A stretch of 64,000 bases of DNA from UBA4781 sp963674975 (lineage in GTDB: Bacteria; Chloroflexota; Anaerolineae; Anaerolineales; Anaerolineaceae), in NCBI GenBank assembly GCA_963674975.1, contig OY771913.1, forward strand, positions 1,302,001 through 1,366,000. Direction: 5' to 3'. The notes below the pieces were generated by a model, which had not been told where the DNA came from, did not search any database, and was given only the letters and a program-made list of their open reading frames with translations. Positions within the stretch are counted from its first letter, which is position 1; the number at the start of each line of letters is the position of its first letter. Made by a program: the position numbers and the translations under genes. Shown piece by piece: positions 60,412 to 64,000 of the stretch.

Positions 60412-60440
60412 ATTTTACAATACTTAAAATGGCGTGTCAA
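60412..60440 (-). promoter_or_regulatory. promoter of the opp-type operon
   Basis: Consensus TTGACA (60435-60440), a 17-base spacer and TAAAAT (60412-60417) on the minus strand. Confidence 0.85.
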
Positions 60441-60513
60441 CTGTTCATCTATCCAACATCTACATTTAACACAACCGACATTTTGTTATTGTATCTGTTT
60501 TTCCATTATACAT

Positions 60514-62439
60514 CTAATTACAAGTGTCACGAAAATCCCAATACTCTAGAAAAGAATAAGGATATTTTTCACTTTCTTTTTTTTCTCCGATGCATAACGC
60601 AGATTTTGAGACAAAAATCCTGGCATCAAAGAAAAGAGATACAAATGGGGTCTCGCGATCCAGTAATTGTGCGGCTTGAATTTGAGCATTCAGCGCCGAT
60701 CCTGGATCACTGCTCCCATAACGGGCAGTATTACAGAGAATATCAAATTCAGTATTCTGATATCCGGCTATATTTCCTCCGCCATCATTATTCCCGATCC
60801 AATAATTTTCTTCTGAGGGTATTTCTGAACTCTCGAATAACGCACAGGGTAAAACATCTCCCACATTCCAAGAGATCAACGCCAGATCAAAACTGCGCCC
60901 AAACAAAATACCATCCGGTCCGGCTGCATATAGTTCGGCTGCCGGGACCGTATTCACCGCAGTTTGAATTCCGCAGGTTGAAAGTGAAGATTTGATCAAT
61001 TCCGCGATCTGTGAATTGGTTTCACCCGTGGTTGTATATAAGTTGAGGGTAAAGGCAGTTCCATCCTGAACATTGTCAACCCCATACGCCACCCGCGGCG
61101 TATCAGGGTTGGAATCGTAATCTTTCCACCCAGCGGCATCGAGAACAGCAGCGGCGCTCACCGGATCATACGCTTGGGGTTCAGCGCTCTCCTGAACATC
61201 ATAAGGGAAATATGCAAAGGGTTGATCGTTCCCGACAATGCCTGCTTGCTGCAGGATCACATCTCTATCGATACACTGCTCAATCGCGTTGCGAACATTC
61301 ACATCACTCAATAAATCGGGGCGATCAGAACCATAGGGGTAATATCCATCATCATAAGAGGAAGGCTTTATCCCAAACAGCAGTACTTCCCAGTTGTCAC
61401 CCGGAAGAATTTCCACGCGATATTCAGAATCACCCTGCAATCCAACAACCTCATCATTCATTCCCTCATCAATAAGAGATTGATCGACGACATCGCAGTT
61501 TTCATTTTCGAGCAGTTCATTGAGAGATAGATCTTTATCAACGAACTTGATCGTAATCCTATCCACTGCCGGGTATCCTTCGGATGAGCGGAAATAATAC
61601 TCATTCTTATTTAATGTAATGCTCTCTCCCGTGAGCCATTCGGTTATCTGGAATGGTCCATAAGCAAGCGGTAGCTTTGCTGCATCGTCTGCCGCTGCCA
61701 GATCGGCAGGAGCATAGGAACTCCATACATGCTGCGGCAGGGGAGTGAAGAAATAAGAGGCATAATCTGAGGTTACCAGACCGGGGAATATCGTCACCAT
61801 CACGCTGGAATCATCCAGAACCTGGTAATCAACAATTCGGTCAATAATATCCTGAAAAGTTGTGTTGCCAAGATCTTCTGCAATTCGGAATGAATATTGT
61901 GAATCACCAGCAGTCACATCGGCTCCATCAGACCAACGCAATCCATCTTTCAACTTGAAAACAAGTGTCAGTTGATCCATCTGAATCAAGCTCACCCCAT
62001 CCCAGGTGATAGCGCAATCTGTTGACCGGCAATCCCGCGGATATAATCGCACACCTTCAGTAAGGGCTGTAACATTTCCTTCAACATCAATGATCGTGTC
62101 TCCACCATTCACCTCAACCGGCGTGTAGCTGGCACTACCACTGCTTAGTGAAGGAAGTGATTCAAGAATGACCGGCTCCGATAGATAATCCACCCGGTCA
62201 AAAGGACCATCGTAAATGGCATTAAAAACCAAATCGGTTCCTTCATTTCCTTTTCCGTAATAGAAAAGCGTTTCCGGTTCTACCGCAGTGCAGATTGTCA
62301 CTGCCGTTATTGGTACATCCGTAGGGGTAGGTTCGACCATCGTTGGGGTCGGTTCTGTAGAAAATAGGTTTGAGCAGGAAGAAATAAGAACGGCAATTAT
62401 TAGAAAACAAAGTATTGAAACTATGGGTTTACTCTTCAT
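60514..62439 (-). CDS. family-5 substrate-binding lipoprotein, divergent
   Basis: About 641 residues. Lipobox LISSCSNL and a Pro/Thr linker (EPTPTMVEPTPTDVP) precede a family-5 fold (LTLVFKLKDGLRWSDGADVTAGDSQYSF). Unlike the other two family-5 proteins here, it is only distantly related to them. It follows rsgA by about 15-20 bases and ends before the opp promoter, so it may be a second receptor for that transporter. The frame also opens at 62445; GAGA spacing favours 62439. Confidence 0.88.
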   Translation of the reverse strand: MKSKPIVSILCFLIIAVLISSCSNLFSTEPTPTMVEPTPTDVPITAVTICTAVEPETLFYYGKGNEGTDLVFNAIYDGPFDRVDYLSEPVILESLPSLSSGSASYTPVEVNGGDTIIDVEGNVTALTEGVRLYPRDCRSTDCAITWDGVSLIQMDQLTLVFKLKDGLRWSDGADVTAGDSQYSFRIAEDLGNTTFQDIIDRIVDYQVLDDSSVMVTIFPGLVTSDYASYFFTPLPQHVWSSYAPADLAAADDAAKLPLAYGPFQITEWLTGESITLNKNEYYFRSSEGYPAVDRITIKFVDKDLSLNELLENENCDVVDQSLIDEGMNDEVVGLQGDSEYRVEILPGDNWEVLLFGIKPSSYDDGYYPYGSDRPDLLSDVNVRNAIEQCIDRDVILQQAGIVGNDQPFAYFPYDVQESAEPQAYDPVSAAAVLDAAGWKDYDSNPDTPRVAYGVDNVQDGTAFTLNLYTTTGETNSQIAELIKSSLSTCGIQTAVNTVPAAELYAAGPDGILFGRSFDLALISWNVGDVLPCALFESSEIPSEENYWIGNNDGGGNIAGYQNTEFDILCNTARYGSSDPGSALNAQIQAAQLLDRETPFVSLFFDARIFVSKSALCIGEKKESEKYPYSFLEYWDFRDTCN

Positions 62440-62459
62440 GTGCATTCTCGATTCACAAT

Positions 62460-63386
62460 TTAATAAGTTGGATAGGTTTCCAGTTCTTTTCTTAATTTCA
62501 GATAAGATTCATAGCGTGCCGTACTGATAATCCCTTTTTGAACCGCCTTCTTGATCCCACACGCTGGTTCCTGATCATGGCTGCAGTTGCTGAACTGGCA
62601 GTCTTTGACAAATGGAGGAAATTCACAGAAATACGCATCCAATTCCTCCGGTTCAATATCCCAGATCGAAAGCTGGCGAATTCCCGGCAGATCAGCCACC
62701 AGGCTGTCTTCATTTAGCGGGAAAAGCTGCCGCACGATCGTGGTATGTCTTCCCTTATGAGAGTTTTCTTTAACCGAGCGCACTTCCAAACCCAATCCCG
62801 GTCGCAGGGCATTCAAAAGACTGGTTTTTCCCACCCCCGAAGGTCCTGCAAAAGCAGATATTTTTCCATCCAAATACTCACGCAGTTCTTCAATTCCAGC
62901 TTCTTCTTTGGCTGAAGTATACACAACCGGATATCCCAATTTCGCATACGGGGAGAACATATCTTCTGCATGCATTTTATCGCAGCGATCGATCTTATTG
63001 GCAACGATCAGTGCATTGATCCCCTGTCTTTCCGCAATCACTAAAAAGCGGTCCAGCATGCGCAAGCTGGGTTCAGGATCAGCACAGGCAAACACAAATA
63101 CCGTCTGGTCAGGATTTGCGAGCAGGATCTGCTTATGCACTCCGCGCGCTGTTGGAGCCAGGCGCACAAGCATTCTCTGGCGTTCACAAACCTCTTCAAT
63201 AACCCCATCTTCAGCACCCGTAAAACTGATCTTCACCCTATCACCGATCGCCACCAGGTCTTCCATTTTTCTCTGCTGTTTTAAACGACCACGCAGCTGG
63301 CATTCAACAAAGGTATCTTTTATCGTTACCGTGTAGAATCCCGCCTGCATGCGGGTTACCATGCCAACTTCGCGTTTTTCTATCAT
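62460..63386 (-). CDS. rsgA: ribosome small-subunit GTPase RsgA
   Basis: 308 residues of the circularly permuted GTPase: OB fold first, then G4 NKID (about 131-134), G1 GPSGVGKTS (about 179-187), G3 DLPG (about 226-229), and the C-terminal zinc motif C…CSHDQEPACGI. It checks late 30S subunit assembly. Overlaps the penicillin-binding protein gene by four bases (ATGA). Confidence 0.96.
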   Translation of the reverse strand: MIEKREVGMVTRMQAGFYTVTIKDTFVECQLRGRLKQQRKMEDLVAIGDRVKISFTGAEDGVIEEVCERQRMLVRLAPTARGVHKQILLANPDQTVFVFACADPEPSLRMLDRFLVIAERQGINALIVANKIDRCDKMHAEDMFSPYAKLGYPVVYTSAKEEAGIEELREYLDGKISAFAGPSGVGKTSLLNALRPGLGLEVRSVKENSHKGRHTTIVRQLFPLNEDSLVADLPGIRQLSIWDIEPEELDAYFCEFPPFVKDCQFSNCSHDQEPACGIKKAVQKGIISTARYESYLKLRKELETYPTY

Positions 63387-64000
63387 CCAGCAGGTGTTGA
63401 AGTTGGTTGCACTTCAACGGGTTCCCTGTAAGGAGTTACCGTCGGTGTATTGGTGAACTCTAATGTCGGTGTTCTGGTCACATTGAATTCAGATTCCCAT
63501 GGATAGAGTTTCTTCGGTTCGCCAAAGTAATAGGTTTCAATAATGCGCCGGAATACCGGGGCAGCAATTTCTGAACCTTCACCACCATTTTCGATCAATA
63601 CAACTACAGCAATATCCGGTTTTTCATCATTATTGGTATCGGTATAGCCGGCAAACCAGGCATGCGGTTCTCCGGTAGAGTTGGTCGCCGTTCCGGTCTT
63701 TCCATACATGGTGATATTCAACCCGCTCAATTCATCATGAGCTGTACCGCGTTTTGAACTTACAACTAATCCCATTCCCTCACGAATGGAATCCAATGTG
63801 CTTTCACTGATGGGCAGGGTTCCTTGAGCTTCTGGAGAAAATGAATAGGTAGTTATACCGGTTGAACTGGTCATATTTTCAATTAACTGCGGTTTATACA
63901 AAGTTCCACCATTGGCAATGGCTGCGATAAAACGCACCACCTGCAGCGGGGTCACCAGCATCTCACCCTGACCAATGCCCTGCTGTACCGCATCGCCATC
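63383..64000 (-). CDS. penicillin-binding protein transpeptidase, C-terminal part (runs off the right edge)
   Basis: At least 205 residues are in the window and the frame continues past 64000. GIGQGEMLVTPLQVVRF and the active-site-edge motif KTGT (MYGKTGTA) identify a class B PBP or FtsI/PBP2-type transpeptidase, which cross-links peptidoglycan outside the membrane. The catalytic Ser-x-x-Lys lies beyond the edge. The C-terminus is an unusual Thr/Pro-rich tail (TRTPTLEFTNTPTVTP). Coupled to rsgA. Confidence 0.92.
   Translation of the reverse strand, partial: DGDAVQQGIGQGEMLVTPLQVVRFIAAIANGGTLYKPQLIENMTSSTGITTYSFSPEAQGTLPISESTLDSIREGMGLVVSSKRGTAHDELSGLNITMYGKTGTATNSTGEPHAWFAGYTDTNNDEKPDIAVVVLIENGGEGSEIAAPVFRRIIETYYFGEPKKLYPWESEFNVTRTPTLEFTNTPTVTPYREPVEVQPTSTPAG

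Overview
This 64 kb window looks like chromosomal DNA of an anaerobic, fermentative bacterium. My best placement is Chloroflexota, class Anaerolineae. This is an inference from gene content: many lipoprotein binding proteins for sugar and peptide ABC transporters, a deazaflavin-type nitroreductase, a lipoprotein with an NBR1-like Ig domain, NarL/LuxR regulators and a LuxR-LysM membrane protein. No rRNA or taxonomic marker was compared. I see no phage, insertion sequence, integron or CRISPR array. Gene order is dense, with many 4-base ATGA overlaps, and most genes lie on the minus strand.

Layout, left to right. 1-10 kb: a membrane-tethered LuxR-LysM regulator, acyl-ACP thioesterase, deazaflavin-type nitroreductase, a DUF368 (PopT-type) lipid carrier transporter, an XRE regulator with a membrane protein, PadR with a GyrI-like protein, initiator tRNA, lipoate ligase and the AzlCD amino-acid exporter. 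10.2-22.0 kb: a nine-gene minus-strand operon for phosphorolytic glycan use (LacI, two GH130, a GH13 alpha-glucosidase, a GH65 phosphorylase fused to beta-phosphoglucomutase, a MalEFG-type transporter and DUF624). 22.2-27.5 kb: a stand-alone LacI with a perfect operator, bacterioferritin, and gatCAB. 27.5-37.4 kb: a second sugar operon (LacI, binding protein, two permeases, two URO-D family proteins, GH13, an esterase and a corrinoid protein). 37.4-44 kb: mostly lipoproteins and unknowns, with a CYTH protein, an alanine dehydrogenase-like protein and MntP. 44-51 kb: an orphan peptide-type binding protein and a propeller sensor kinase with its NarL regulator. 51-54 kb: housekeeping genes (NifU domain, recO, cdd, glmU, tRNA-Gln). 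54-62.4 kb: an opp/dpp operon and another family-5 binding protein. 62.4-64 kb: rsgA and the end of a penicillin-binding protein.

How the genes work together. Both sugar operons couple a LacI repressor, with palindromic sites beside a recognisable promoter, to an importer and intracellular enzymes. The first yields sugar phosphates by phosphorolysis. The second adds an esterase, two URO-D/MtaA-fold proteins and a corrinoid-binding protein to an alpha-glucan hydrolase. I read it as a candidate system for taking apart an acylated, O-methylated glucan; this is a hypothesis and the most novel locus here. In all three complete transporter operons a strong hairpin sits directly after the binding-protein gene and before the permease genes. 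This fits differential expression of the binding protein.

Limits: functions are assigned by motif reading only. Start codons were moved inward from the longest frame where a Shine-Dalgarno sequence or a promoter supported it.
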